A stretch of 64,000 nucleotides of DNA. Origin: Prochilodus magdalenae (lineage: Eukaryota > Chordata > Actinopteri > Characiformes > Prochilodontidae). Below are positions 22,681-34,459 of the stretch, piece by piece (within the stretch, counting starts at the first letter, position 1; every line of letters begins with the position of its first letter). The stretch spans positions 1-64,000 of the forward strand of contig JAMWET010003575.1 in assembly GCA_024036415.1 (NCBI GenBank), given 5' to 3'. A program made the translations under genes and the position numbers. The notes beneath the pieces were generated by a model, which was not told the origin of the DNA, made no database searches, and saw nothing but the letters and a program-made list of their open reading frames with translations.

Positions 22681-22847
22681 CCCGTCCCTTAGCTTAAGAG
22701 TACTATATGACCACCCATCAGTATTATGACTCGTAGCTTTATGACCGAAGGCCCATGCCTATGTTTTTCAGCCTCTTGTTTTCCCCCTCCTCACCTTCGC
22801 TTTTCATTACAGGACAACGAACGACTCACTCAGTCACCACTAGTACA

Positions 22848-23618
22848 ATGGCACACATCCTATTCTCTCAACCCCCATATCCTGGAGCTCAACAAGAGTA
22901 TCCTGCTGGTAAGATCAGACTGTCCATCTTCCTCATTGCTGGAGTGTCTGGAGGCCTGCCAGCCATAGTCTGGGCTCTGCGACTTCTGTATCGACATCAT
23001 AAGAGCGGAGGCCGAACCTCAGCTTTGATCATCATGCTCCTCCTCTCTGACCTGCTGGTGCTGCTTCTGAGTCCATACGTAGTGACCATACTGTTACAGA
23101 ATGATCACTGCTGGAGGACGAGCTGGACATGCCGGATACTTACCTCCTTATGGTCATCATCCATGATCGTAGGACTTCATCTCCAGCAAATGATGGTGCT
23201 AGAGGGCACTCTGTCTTTGAGACATCCACACTGCTCTGCTCAAGCTTTCTTTCCTTCCTGCTCCATCATCACCTCCATCACTGTGTTCATCTGTATTTTC
23301 TTCTGTGAGCTTTTTGGTCTAACTGGTGTTTTAGTCTTCAGCCTGCCATTCATTGTAGTGGTGATTATGATATCATGTGTACTCTCTTGTAGAACTCCAC
23401 CACATACGGACAACATCCCTTACAGAACCAGGAACCCGAGTTATACGGTGTTAGCTCTTGTCATTTTCACCATCACTATGTACATATCCTCTTTTCTGTG
23501 GCCCTACGGAGATCCATGGGTGGTGGGTGCTTCTCTGATGAGTTTGAGAGTGATGATGGACCCCCTGCTGTGTCTGTTGATCTACAGAAAGGTTCAGGCA
23601 CCTCACCATGGCACTTAA
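22848..23618 (+). CDS. Atypical class A-like 7TM receptor, MAH type, short tail
   Basis: 256 residues from the ATG at 22848. The frame is open for 31 codons upstream, but a splice acceptor (TTTTCATTACAG, ending 22812) lies between, and the paralogues start at this MAHILFS. Seven membrane segments. The TM2-TM3 loop reads C-W-R-T-S-W-T-C. The DRY position is E-G-T, followed by LSLRHP. TM7 shows a D-P-L-L-C-L-L-I-Y motif. The tail is short (RKVQAPHHGT) and lacks the AQEV ending of other copies. No close 5' exon is apparent, the nearest candidate being at 17846-17905, which would need an intron of about 4.9 kb holding transposon insertions. Function unknown. Confidence 0.85.
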   Translation: MAHILFSQPPYPGAQQEYPAGKIRLSIFLIAGVSGGLPAIVWALRLLYRHHKSGGRTSALIIMLLLSDLLVLLLSPYVVTILLQNDHCWRTSWTCRILTSLWSSSMIVGLHLQQMMVLEGTLSLRHPHCSAQAFFPSCSIITSITVFICIFFCELFGLTGVLVFSLPFIVVVIMISCVLSCRTPPHTDNIPYRTRNPSYTVLALVIFTITMYISSFLWPYGDPWVVGASLMSLRVMMDPLLCLLIYRKVQAPHHGT

Positions 23619-23739
23619 AACCATGTGAGGCTATCATACAGCATCTCATGTTGCATTACGATACTGGTACAATGCATTGGGAAAGTCTTAAGACCCTTCC
23701 TCTGAGTTCACATTTTGTTATATTGAGGCCTTGTGCTAA

Positions 23740-24960
23740 AATAAGAACTTCAAGCCCCACCTCCCACCCCACCCCAACAATCTGCAACCAGTACCCCATG
23801 ATGAAAACGTGAAAACAGATCAGACCCTCAGTACTCAGTACTTTACCTTTGACAGGGATCCTAACCTCCAGTCTTCCTGGGTATGATGCTACATGGTTTG
23901 GATTTCCTACCATTCTGCTCTTCAGACCATCTCAAGCATTCAGGTTGAATGGGGACCGTCAGTGGGCAGCCATTTTCAGGTCTATCCAGGGATGTTTGAT
24001 TGGGTTCAAGCCAGGACACATTCACCGAGTTGTCCCTAAGCGATCCCTGTGTTGTCTTGGCTGTGTGTTTAGGGTCATTGTCTTGTTGGAAGGTGAACCT
24101 TCAGCCCAGTCTGAGGTCCCGAGGACTCTGGATCTGGTTTCCATTAAGAACATCTCTGTACTGTGCTCAGCTTTCCCTCAACCCTGACTAGTCTTCCTGT
24201 CCCAGCTGCTAAAAAAAAAGCAACCCCACAGCATGCTGGGATGGTGTCGGGCAGGGGATGAGCAGCGGCTGTTTCCTCCAGAAATGATGCTTAGAACTGA
24301 GGCCAAAAGGTTCAGTCTTGGTTTCATCAGACCAGAGAATCTTGTCCTTTAGGTGCTTTCATGTGTCTTTTACTGAGGAGGAGGGGCTTCTCTCTGGCCT
24401 CTCAGCTATGAAGCCCAGATTGGTGGAGTGATGCAGTGATGGTTGACCTTCTGGAAGTTTCTCCCATCTGCACACAGGATCTTTGGAGCTCAGCCAGAGT
24501 GACCAATGGGTTCATGGTCACCTCTCTTACCAAGGCCCTTCTCCCCTGATTACTGAGTCCTGGCTGTTCCAAACTTCTTCCATTTCGGATGTATTAAGGC
24601 CACTGCACTCTTGGAAACTTTCAGTGCATCAGAACCAGAATGTTCTTGTAGGCTTCTCCAGATCTGTGCCTCCACACAATCCTGTCTCTGAGCTCCAACG
24701 GCAGTTCCTTCCTCCTCACCGCTTGGTTTTGGCTCTGATATCCACAGTCAGCTGTGAGACTTTATATGGACAGGGGTGTGTCTTTCCAAATCGTGTCCAA
24801 TCAGTGGAGCCCAATCAAGGTGTAGAAACTCTAACAGCTGATCAAGAGAAACAGGAGGCCCCCATGGCTCCATTGTAGGTGTCATATTGAAGGGTCTGAA
24901 TACTTATGTCAATGCAAATTTGAAGCTTTTCTCTATAGTATGATATCATGATGGGGTACT
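23740..24960 (-). mobile_element. Tc1/mariner-like DNA transposon remnant
   Basis: Matches, from memory of common teleost repeats, a Tc1-like element (for example CTTGGCTGTGTGTTTAGGGT and TTTCATCAGACCAGAGAATC). The transposase would be on the minus strand, but it is broken by many stops. The end TGAATACTTATGT is characteristic of the element. Confidence 0.6.
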
Positions 24961-26431
24961 GGGTGCAGATTGACCGGTATACATCAAGTACAGTCATTAC
25001 TTTATCAGTGGTAGCGTTAGCATTAGCCTCATCTCACCTAGCACAACCTGTACCAACCCGAAACTGAGCATAAGACATAAATGAAGAAGCTTTATCTAAT
25101 GAAGAAGCTTTATCCACCTACACATGGATATTATCGCATATGACCATCGCTTATATTACAGCTATGTACTATGAATTTGATAGCTTTGCTCTGCAGCTCT
25201 TTAACAGTGCCACCTTAAATATCCGAATTAGCTCATCATTGTTATCAGTTTCTTGATCTTGTCTGGCCAACTGCTTTATGGTATACACTACATCCAAATT
25301 CACACCAGAGACCTTTAAATCTTCAGCCTCCGAGCTCACCATAATGCCCTTGGGGGTTACCGTTGTTTAGATGCAGGCTCTCTCTAAAGTGCTGCTAGCA
25401 TCAGAAGCTATGTGCACCCAACACACAAGCACCATCCAACAAATCCCAGTAGATATGAACGTGTATGTGAGGATAAAGATCTGATTCGGCCCACATTTAT
25501 AAAGGTAGCCTGAGAGGACACCTGATTAGCATGGCAAATCAGTTAGCCACCATAGCTAACAGCTAACAGCATGGGTTATTAGATTTGCCCATTCAGTTAC
25601 ATTGGCAAGCTCAATCAAAGTACGTTCCTGTACTGGTGATGTATTTACAGTTACAGATGGATTAGAGTAGTCCCTCTTCTGCACATGACCTAAAGGGGGC
25701 GCCAGCATGCAAAGCAAGCCAGCTGTGAGACTGGTGGAGCTGGAGAATGGGACATGCATGCTAATCCGTTCAGCTCTGGTTAAGATTTGTGGCACTGGCA
25801 AGTAGCCGGGTCATACGCTAAATTGCTCTTTAGGTGCGAGTGTGTATGTCCTGTGATGGACTGGTGGGCTGCCTTCTTCTCAGATAGCATTGGGACAGGT
25901 TCCAGGAGCCCCCATGACCCAGAAGGATAAGCAGTTCAGAAAATGAATGAATGAATTTGGGAGTATCTTTAATTAGTCACTGGGAACATTGTGTACGTCA
26001 GTGATGTGAGCCAACAGTGGATCTCATTTAAGCACAGTGTGTAAGATGTCTCAGGAGTCCCATTGTAATCCTATAATAATAATATATCTCAGGTGTTTAT
26101 TCTGTATACTCTGACATGGCAAAATGTTTGATATCATAAATGACGTGTGTGAAATACACTGTTAACTCGTCCACATCTCATTAGGGTTGGGCTACACAGT
26201 CACTACACAAGTACCACACATCCCTTACCAACACTGTAACAATGCTCTATATAAGACTACAGATATACACAGTACCCTACTGTTATCAACATTATCCTCT
26301 ATTCTGAATATTATACATAGACACAGAGGTTAGGAGATGAAAGTCAACACGTGAGCTGTTTTATTCAGTTTTCCAAAGATACATATACTAAAGGGTTCAG
26401 TGAAAACTACAGTGTACAGAGTACAAATACA
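24961..26431. other. Unassigned, with a SINE/L2-like tail near 25830-25960
   Basis: The phrase CCTGTGATGGACTGGTGGGC and the end AATGAATGAATGAA resemble L2-related SINE tails of fishes. Otherwise nothing is recognised. Confidence 0.5.
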
Positions 26432-26998
26432 CTCATCATCAAAACAACAGCTGCACAAATAGCTCCACCCAGAAGGAAACAACCAACAGGAATGAAACTT
26501 GGTGGGTAGGTTTGACATTGTGAGACATGTGAGCAGTGATGCCCCATTGCGCCCTAGGCAGACAGCCGTTACGACGACTGCCCTCAACACCACGTCACCG
26601 AAGACTGCAGTGGTGTCGGGCCCGACTGTCATGGAGTGACTCTGAATGGCAGCCGGTCATCTTCAGTGACGAGTCCCGCTTTTGTCCTGGTGGAGACGAC
26701 CGACGAATCCCTGTGTGGAGGCCCCGTGGTGAGCACCAAGATCACGGTTTGAGAACCAGAAGGTCTGGTGTTACCCCAACTCCACCCCTACCACACCATC
26801 TGCATGAACTGTGTGAGGATATTCAGTCTGAGTGCTCAACGCCATGTTTAGACACTGCTTCTGTAGCTTAGTAGATATTGATCATATCAGTCTAAATTAA
26901 TTATCAATTATTGGTTCTGGTGACCTTTATCTTCCTTCCCAACAGCACCGCAGTGCCACACCTCCTTCTGGGTGCAGCTGTTCTTTTGATGATGAAGG
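26432..26998 (+). mobile_element. Short internally deleted Tc1-like element with inverted ends
   Basis: Inverted ends contain CATCATCAAAA-CAACAGCTGCA at the left and the reverse complement at about 26957-26995. Inside, the plus strand encodes part of a Tc1-type catalytic domain: QWCRARLSW, then VIFSDESRFCPGGDD, containing the second catalytic Asp context, then WRPRGE. The N-terminal HTH and the third catalytic residue are missing. Non-autonomous. Confidence 0.75.
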
Positions 26999-27129
26999 TG
27001 CAATACATTATTGTCTTATGAGCTCCAGAAGCTCAGTGTTTAAGCTAAAGCTGTTAGTATTGAACTCCATTAGCCACCGCTAGCTTTCCAGTAGAGAGTG
27101 GGGACCAGCGCTAGCTAAAATTAGCAATA

Positions 27130-27565
27130 TTATATAACCAGTGTACCAGCATCCAGAACACAACACATACTGGTTTTACTGGTGACCAGTACATTAACTT
27201 CCGTTACTGCTGACCAGTATACCAGCATCCAGAACACAACACATACTGGTCTTACTGGTGACCAGTACATGAACTTCCATTACTGCTGACCAGAATACCA
27301 GCACCCAAAACACAACACATACTGGTCTTACTGGTGACCAGTACATGAACTTCCATTACTGCTGACCAGAATACCAGCACCCAGAACACAACACAGGTCT
27401 TACTGGTTGACCAGTTTAACTTCCATTACTGCTGTCCAGCATACCAACAGCATCCCACTGGAACACAACACGTTACTGGTCTTTACATTAAACTTCTGTC
27501 TTACTGTGACTACTACATGACCAGTATACCAGAATACCAGCATCCAGAACACAACACATACTGGT
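27130..27565. repeat. 76-bp tandem repeat, about 5 units
   Basis: CCAGAACACAACACATACTGG begins at 27153, 27229, 27305 (variant) and 27381, a period of 76 bp. Each unit holds the near-palindromic ACTGGTGACCAGT. The last units are irregular. Confidence 0.9.
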
Positions 27566-27847
27566 CTTACTGGTGACCAGCCTTGCTGGTCCATGCTGGT
27601 GGTTCTGCATTATGGTTGTAGTTCTATAGGATGTCTGTTTAGTTTCAGGCACTCTGAACCACTACTCTATAATTAGACCCTTGGTGTTCTGTGGCGCTGG
27701 TCACTTCCCATGTTGCTAATTATGTGAGTAGCTAAAAGTCCCTGCCCTGATAAACGTACAGGATGTTGTTGGAACAGGAAGGAAGTCTCTAGAAAGCCAC
27801 ACAGTCCAAATCAACACGATGTTGAAGATTCAGCTGCGAGCTAGCTA

Positions 27848-28693
27848 TCAAATAGTGAGTTGAGCTTTATGGGTGTCGTTCTGTGTATGAGCCCTGAGAT
27901 GTCTTCGGTAGACAAGCACACACAACAGCGGGTCAAAGATCACTCGCAAGCTCATCAGAGACAAACACATCACCCATACAGTCCAATACTTCTCCAGATC
28001 CTGGAAATGTCCCGAGTAATGCCTCAGAACTAAGCACAGGCTGGCATAGACCATATACAGGACCACTGTGGACGTGACTAAGGCCAGCACTGTAGATCCT
28101 GACCTCCCCCTTCTGTAAGGGGCATCACTGTTAAGGGGCGGAGCCCTACAAGTGACTATCCATGATGTCAGGGTTACAGCTAGGAGAAGGGGCAGGCCCA
28201 GGAGTGTGAGGTGATCTACATTGAAGAACTCACACAGGGAGAAACAAACGAGTGCAATGATGGAGAACATGATGGAGCAAGAACGATAATCACAGGCGAC
28301 TGGGTATCTTAAAGAGAGAACTCCCTCCAGTCCCACCAGCTGTTGGAGGTGAAGCCCATACGTTGCTGACCCGGCCCATAAAGAGGACAATGTCCGACAC
28401 GTCATATTGTACCAGCAGAATCCGTCCTGCCACACGTTGGTCACTATGTATGGAACCAGTAGCAGCACCAGCAGGTCACAGCAAAGCAGCATGATGATGG
28501 AGGCTGAGATCTGGCGTCCACTTTTATAATGGCGATAGAAGACACGGAGGGCCCAAGCCAGAGTTGGTAGACCCCCACACGCTCCAGCGATGAGGAACAT
28601 GGACAGCCTGACCTTCCCAGCCAGACGCTCTTGTTGAATATCGACCCAGAAGTGCTGGTAGTACTCTGGGACTGAGAAGAGGATCTGGGCCAT
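27848..28693 (-). CDS. Atypical class A-like 7TM receptor, MAQ type
   Basis: 281 residues from the ATG at 28693. The frame is open upstream for 51 codons, but a predicted intron (28730-28807) interrupts that stretch, and the pseudogene copy at 32943 starts at the same MAQILFS. Seven membrane segments. TM2 reads LLCCDLLVLLLVPY, with Asp kept. The TM2-TM3 loop has C-W-Y-N-M-T-C, one residue shorter than in MAH copies. The DRY position is E-G-V followed by L-S-L-R-Y-P. TM7 is F-D-P-L-L-C-V-L-V-Y. The tail, RRHLRAHTQNDTHKAQLTI, differs from the AQEV group. The broken copy at 32227-32943 is a close duplicate. Ligand unknown. Confidence 0.86.
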   Translation of the reverse strand: MAQILFSVPEYYQHFWVDIQQERLAGKVRLSMFLIAGACGGLPTLAWALRVFYRHYKSGRQISASIIMLLCCDLLVLLLVPYIVTNVWQDGFCWYNMTCRTLSSLWAGSATYGLHLQQLVGLEGVLSLRYPVACDYRSCSIMFSIIALVCFSLCEFFNVDHLTLLGLPLLLAVTLTSWIVTCRAPPLNSDAPYRRGRSGSTVLALVTSTVVLYMVYASLCLVLRHYSGHFQDLEKYWTVWVMCLSLMSLRVIFDPLLCVLVYRRHLRAHTQNDTHKAQLTI

Positions 28694-28729
28694 CGTGTTT
28701 CTCAGCTGTGCAGCCAGTCGTCCATGGAC

Positions 28730-28869
28730 CTGGGGAAGAAATAGCCGGTGAGGAACGTCTACCATGGCAGCAGTAACTGCGAGAGGTGGGTCAAGGGTGG
28801 GACTTACGGAAGTGGTGGACTGATCAAAGAACTGCGACCACAGCAAGCACAGAGAACCGACGGAGGGTG
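28730..28869 (-). other. Predicted 78-nt intron (28730-28807) and 62-nt 5' exon (28808-28869)
   Basis: On the minus strand, TCGTTTCAG opens a 62-nt exon ending CCACTTCC, then donor GTAAGTCCC. Acceptor TTTCTTCCCCAG lies 36 nt before the ATG. Exon size matches the 59-60 nt exon of the other subgroups. Confidence 0.55.
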
Positions 28870-29039
28870 CTGAAACGAGGGGATAAGTGTGTTATTAATA
28901 ACAGTACATCTTTAAAATATTAATAAACAACAACAACAACAGGTAGACCTGCGTCCACTGAACCACTCAGCATTGACCCATAGTCAGCACATGTGAACTG
29001 GTTTGGGTCCAGTCTGCGTCCAGTGAATGCTAATGACTC

Positions 29040-29400
29040 AAGTTTCGCTCGTCCATGCATGTGAAGTAAGCAAGGACAGGCCTTATCGCTGTACCTGAGT
29101 TGGCAGATGGCTACATGTACACAGAGCGTTACTATGACTACCCTTAACCCCACATCAGCATCACCCAAGAGTATAACGGTGGGTGCCAGACCGTCACAGA
29201 GTGACTCAGAATGATAGCGGGTCATCTTCAGTGACGAGTCCCGCTTTTGTCTTCTTGTGTGGATGAACGGTTTGGCCTGGTGTCCCTCCACCTCCACCCC
29301 TACCGCACCATCTGCAGGTCTGTGTGAGGATATTCAAGCTGCATGGGATGGATTATCCCAGGACGCCATTAGGAACCTCTGCAATCCCATACTTCCTTTA
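29040..29400 (+). mobile_element. Tc1-like transposon fossil
   Basis: Contains GGTCATCTTCAGTGACGAGTCCCGC (F-S-D-E-S-R) and the end segment ACTCCACC/CTACCGCACCATCTGCAGG shared with fossils at 33430, 46321 and 61800. Deleted internally. Confidence 0.65.
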
Positions 29401-31085
29401 GGATCCAACTAGGCTTTTGACGGTGAGGGTATCTCGCCGATCACATGGCTATGACGCCAACAACATGGATGGCTAACAACATGGCTAGATGCCAGTTTCG
29501 TGAAGACCGTATGACCCAGAGCTTGTGGGAAAGGCCACAGTATGCTATTGTGACCCATGGAGTTTGGCTTTGCTCAGCATTTCTCTATAGACCTACAAGG
29601 TTTCGAGGATCAGACATGGTATGTCATTACGTCACTTCGTTACAGCGCTTTAAATTTAGCAGGGCTGCCTAGCATTCCCTCCTCCTATGGTTTCATTTAT
29701 GGCATCTGCAACCAGTCGACCTCAACTCAACTTCCATCACAGGACTGCAGGCTGTACAGCATCATACGTGGTGCAGCTGCTTACTAGAGCTGCTTGTTAA
29801 TGCTAGTTAGGGAAAAGTCATTCATCCAAGTGTCAACCATTCATAAGCCCATCAGAACAAAGAAAAGCATTGCGCAGCGTTCCAGGCAGCATAGCAGGTG
29901 AACTACGTTTTGTTTTTACCTGTGCGGTCGGCTCTGTGAAGCTACTCTGTCGGCAGCTGAAGTTGTTATGAAGGAAGAGCAGACCAGACCACTACATCCT
30001 GTCTCTTCTATGATGACGCTTAACAGACAAGAGGAACCGAAAGTGAGGAGACGCAATAAAACAGGAGATGCTAAATAAAGACCTACGCTAGAATAAAGTG
30101 AGGGCCCTGAGAGTTGTGCTCAAGAAGGGTTTATTTAAACAACGTCTTTACGCAGAGACACAACCTGTTCTTTCATCCACAGAGCAGGAGGACACGTAGA
30201 TGACACCAGGCTGTATTCCCTGTGTGTAAAACATGAATTTGATGGAATTTGTATTGCACTCCCTTTAATAGTGCGAGAGACCAGCATGGGAAATATCAAA
30301 CACAGGAGACGCCAATATGGCACGTCTAGGGGGAACAAGGAGCCACCAATGAGGGGCCCTTTATTTGTAGCCTAGCATTGTTTCTAAGGTCTTGTCTCTC
30401 GTCTCTCTTGTGTCTCTTGTCTCTTGTGTCTCTCTCTTGTCTCTTGTCTCTCGTCTTGTCTCTCTTGTCTCTCTCTCTTGTCTCTCTTGTCTCTCGTCTC
30501 TTGTCTTGTCTCTTTTGTCTCTTTTTTGTCTCTTCTCCAGCAGCACCATACCGGTCACCCTAGATCAAAGGTATGACGAAGCAGTGTTGCTGGTCACGCT
30601 CTTAAATCTTGTGCCACCAGGTGAGCCTGCTTGGCACTGATTACCCCTGAGACTTCTTTTTTGAGTTCTTTTGAGTATAAGTGCCTTCGCCCTCTGCTGG
30701 CTGTCAGTAGCACAGGCCGACCCCTTACATAAACAAAACAATCAGTGCTTTATTTGAAGTGATTCAGAACATCTTTATCCATTGAATTTCCCTCTGGGAT
30801 CAATAAAGTATCTATCTATCTAAGTGCAGATCGTGCAGCGCCCGAACCACAGCTGCAGGACCAGCAGTTCCCACTATGGTGTTCTATCTTTCCGTTAGCT
30901 TGTTGCTTAACGGCTGTCAAGTAGTTAAAGCTGTCAGGTAGTAGCAAGGAACAAGGGTCAGGCCTTAGTGGACAAGTGCAGCACGCTCGTCGGCATCCGA
31001 TGCACAATGGGTGGCAGAGGAGCTGAGAGCACCTATGCTGCTGTCGCCGCCTTTCCCCCACCCATGTATTCCGAGGACTGATGCT
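29401..31085. other. Unassigned, with a GTCTCT-rich tract at 30388-30540
   Basis: The low-complexity tract at 30388-30540 consists of CTCTTGTCTCTCGTCT-like units. The text at 30780-30815 (CCTCTGGGATCAATAAAGTATCTATC) is a common tail of fish LINE/SINE elements. No gene. Confidence 0.6.
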
Positions 31086-31089
31086 GTGA

Positions 31090-31205
31090 AAGGCTGTTCA
31101 TCTCGACGCGGACCACGGTGCCTCCACACACAGATTCATTGGTCGTCTCCACCAAGACTAAAGCGAGACTCGTCACTGAAGATGACCCACTCCCGCAGTA
31201 GCACA
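31090..31205 (-). mobile_element. Tc1-like fragment, reverse orientation
   Basis: The reverse complement contains GTCATCTTCAGTGACGAGTC and GGTGGAGACGACCAATGAAT, the same catalytic-domain piece as at 26640-26720. Confidence 0.7.
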
Positions 31206-31239
31206 CTGATCTGAGCGTGCTCGTGCTTTCTGAACCCAA

Positions 31240-31999
31240 AGACTCTCCCGATAGACCATCACACACAGGAGAGGCTCTGAGATCACTCGCAAATGCGAGA
31301 TGGTCCAGACCTAATGGCAGGTCAAAGGCCATAGTCAACCAAAATGGTACATGCCAGAAAAACATTGTAACCATGGCAACACCAGGGACCAACACACCGG
31401 GGTTCCTGTTGGTGGAGGACAGGACCGGGCCTGAAAAGACTTGTAATGTAAACAAGCTTGTGACCACTAACACAGCTAAAGGCCACAGAGACAAACGCAC
31501 ATTCATCCAGTGACATCAACACAGTCACCAACAGCACCACCACGATCTAGAGCACAGTGGTGCCCAATGGAGAGAAGATATAAGCCACACCTCAATACCT
31601 CAGAGATAGGATGCTCTCTAGCACCACCAACTGGTGCAGGTGATGACCACAGACCCTGGTCCCAAACACAGGACCAGCAAATACATCACAGATCATTTTA
31701 TACTGTCCGCTCATTATTAATATTACTATAGCTGAACTGAGGATCAGCTCCAGCAGGTCACTGAGGAGGAGGAAGACGCTGACGACTGAGACCCGGCCTC
31801 CGCTCCTACGTTGGTGGTCCAGAACATGCAGAGCCCAGACCACAGCTGGAAGACCCAAACACACAAGAGTCATGTAGAAGAAGGTCATCCTAACGAGTGC
31901 ATTGATTCGGTCGTCCTTTACTTGGGCCTGGACTGTGATAAGGCACGTCCATAATTGGTAGAAGGTGCAAAGGGAAAGATAGACCCTCAACTGGGCCAT
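31240..31999 (-). pseudogene. Diverged 7TM receptor pseudogene
   Basis: Begins with an ATG at 31999 (MAQLRVYL), after an unrelated upstream extension. TM1 (CLGLPAVVWALHVL), loop 1 (RRSGGRVS) and TM2 (FLLLSDLLEL) are recognisable. TM3 ends with LVVLESILSLRY, then a stop at 31592. Hydrophobic text resembling TM4-TM5 continues in another frame (LWPLAVLVVTSLFTL, then VAMVTMFFWHVPFWL) to about 31240. No TM6 or TM7. The N-terminus is atypical and contains an insertion. The most diverged copy in the window. Confidence 0.7.
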
Positions 32000-32226
32000 A
32001 CTAACCACTGGACGTTCATTAGTATGGCAGGATCTCTCCATCATGCCTATTTAGCTTCAGGCACTGCACCTCTATCATCTGATTCTTTACTTGGTGTTCA
32101 GTAGAGCTGGTTACTTCCCATGCTGCTAATTATGGGAGACTGTGAAACCAAAAAAAAGCTCTCTGGTACAGGAAATAAATATATAGTCCACATCTAGATG
32201 ACTCATCTGTGGGCTAGCTGCTAAAG

Positions 32227-32943
32227 TCAGAGTTGAGCTCTAGGCCTGTTGTGCTGTGTCTGAACCCTGAGGTGCCTTCGGTAGACAAGCACACATGACA
32301 GGGGGTCAAAGGTCACTCGGTGTTGTCCTGAGCTGGCATAGACCATATACAGGACCACTGTGGACGTGACTAAAGCCAGCACTGTAGATCCTGACCTCCC
32401 TCTTCTGTAAGGGGCATCACTGTTATGGGGCGGAGCCCTACAAGTGACTATCCATGATGTTACAGCTAAGAGAAGGGGCAGGCCCAGGAGTGTGAGGTGA
32501 TCTACACTGAAGAACTCACACAGGGAGAAACAAACGAGTGCAATGATGGAGAACATGATGGAGCAAGAACGAAAGAAAGGATGATCACAGGTGACTGAGT
32601 ATCTCAAAGAGAGAGCTCCCTCCAGTCCCACCACCTGATGGAGGTGAAGCCCATAAGTTACTGACCTGGCTCATAAAGAGGACGATGTCCGACATGTCAT
32701 ATCATCCCAGCAGAATCCATCCTGCCACATGAAGCAGCACCAGCAGCATGATGATGGAGGCTGAGATTCGGCCTGCACTCTTGTAAAGGCCATAGAAGGC
32801 GTGAGGACCCCAAGCATGGGCTGGAAGACCCCCTAAACACTCCAGCAATGAGGAATAAAGCATAGGCAGTCCAGTCTTCCCGGCAAGACACTCTGTCTGT
32901 TGAGTTTCAGCCTCGAAGGGATTGAAAATAGGATCTGTGCCAT
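32227..32943 (-). pseudogene. Broken duplicate of the MAQ-type receptor gene
   Basis: Starts MAQILFS at 32943 but frameshifts and stops within TM1 (about 32830). TM2 and most of the loop to TM3 are shortened by deletion. From LHQVVGLEGALSLRY onward a 135-codon frame runs TM3-TM6 and ends in TFDPLSCVLVYRR, with a deletion between TM6 and TM7. Nucleotide identity to 27848-28693 is high, for example the tail and the TM5 region, so this is a recent duplicate that has since decayed. Confidence 0.88.
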
Positions 32944-33004
32944 GGTATTTCTCAGTTCTCCAATCAGACGGCTGTTGTCCTGTTGCCGGAGCGACTAACC
33001 CCGC

Positions 33005-33200
33005 AGCTAGAATTACTCTCTGAGATCATTCGCAAATGCCCTAGATGGTCCCAACCAAGTGGTAGGTCAAAAGTCGCAGTCAACAGCAATGGCAGGTGCA
33101 AAAAGAGACACGGCGACACTAAGAACCAAGACGTCTGGTTTCCTGTCTGTGGGTGGGAAGGGGCTTCACAAGTACATATGAGCAACAGATGGATAACTCT
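33005..33200 (-). pseudogene. Possible 7TM fragment (TM5 region)
   Basis: The minus strand gives LVSPCLFLHLPLLLTATFDL followed by P-L-G-W-D-H-L. The end of the 31240-31999 pseudogene has matching DLPLGLDHLAF text. Probably a duplicated piece of the same diverged copy; alternatively a shared repeat. Confidence 0.4.
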
Positions 33201-33429
33201 ATAGTACCCCGTGTGAACACAGCGTTCAGATCGTCCTCTGCTGAGAACCACATCTTAACGCAGTGAGTGTAGAGGACATGTGAGAAGTCTCCGTCTTGGT
33301 CTTCTTCATAAGGGGAACTGGAAAAATCCAAACCCCATCATCAACAAAAAGCACCGTTGTGTTTCAGCTACACCCATGTTGGGGTTGTGAAGCAGGGACG
33401 GGTCTTATGGCTGTACCCAACTGACACAA

Positions 33430-33830
33430 CAGTCACAGATGCAGACATTCAGCGAGCAGTGATGTCCTCCATCCTTTTTCTACTATGCCCTGAGTCATCC
33501 TATTAGCGGCAGTACCATTGGCAGACAGCAGCACGACGCCAGCAGGACCACGTCAACGTCACCGCGTTTCCTGCCAGACTGTCATGGAGTGACATTGACG
33601 AGTCCTGCTTCTGTCTTGGTGGAGACGACCAACGAATCTGTGTGTGGAGGCACCGTGGTCATCACCAAGATGACCGATATGTTATCCAAAAGGCCTGGAA
33701 TCACTCCACCTCCACCCCTACCGCACCATCTGCAGGAACTGTGTGAGGATATTTAAGCTGCATGGGATGGATTATCACAGGACACCATTAGGAACCTCTA
33801 CAGCTCCATACCGAAAAAACACAGTTCTGA
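33430..33830 (+). mobile_element. Tc1-like transposon fossil
   Basis: Has the TCATGGAGTGACATTGACGAGTCC junction (a deletion inside the catalytic domain), GGTGGAGACGACCAACGAAT, and the shared end CATGGGATGGATTATCACAG. Confidence 0.65.
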
Positions 33831-34049
33831 TTTAGGCCATGGGGGCCACGGTGGGTATCACCTCACCGCAAGAAGGGCATGAGTTTGATTCTCCAGGTGA
33901 CCTGGAGATGCTAGACTTGTATGTCTGTGGGTCTGCCCTATGATGGACTGGTGGCATGTCCAGGGCGTTTCCAGCCTTCCCCCCAAATGAGCACTGTGAT
34001 AGGCTCCAGCCTCTAACTTGTCCCAGATGTGTCTGCCGTGTGATGGGCT

Positions 34050-34150
34050 GGTGATTCAAGATTCAAGATTCAAAGCTTTATTGTCATATGCACAGTAAGG
34101 AAACTAGTTTCCCTGTACAATGAAATTCTTACTTTGCTGCCCACACTGGA
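34050..34150 (+). mobile_element. LINE/SINE tail-like repeat
   Basis: GATTCAAGATTCAAAGCTTTATTGTCATATG and ACAATGAAATTCTTACTTTG are a familiar teleost repeat end. Confidence 0.6.
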
Positions 34151-34459
34151 TGTCATAGAATAAAAAGTATAAATATAAATAGACACATAACAAGGATCAA
34201 AAATTAAGCATGCAGAGAATATATAAATAAAATATAAAATATAAAATGTAAACAATTTAGAATTATACAGGCTATATACATGGTGGCACGTTCAGGGTGT
34301 TTCCTGCCTCCCACTCTGTAACCACTAGATAGGTCCCAGCATGCATCAACGCAGGACCGGCTGCTGCATGAACACATGAACACGACCCTGCTCAGGGGTC
34401 TGTCTCTTTGTACAGGGTGAAAAGAGACTACACCCATACACAAGTGCATTCATAATGAA

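Noticed and set aside
30361..30563. Arg/Glu/Lys-rich short frame and its plus-strand counterpart
   Set aside because: GTCTCT low-complexity tract.
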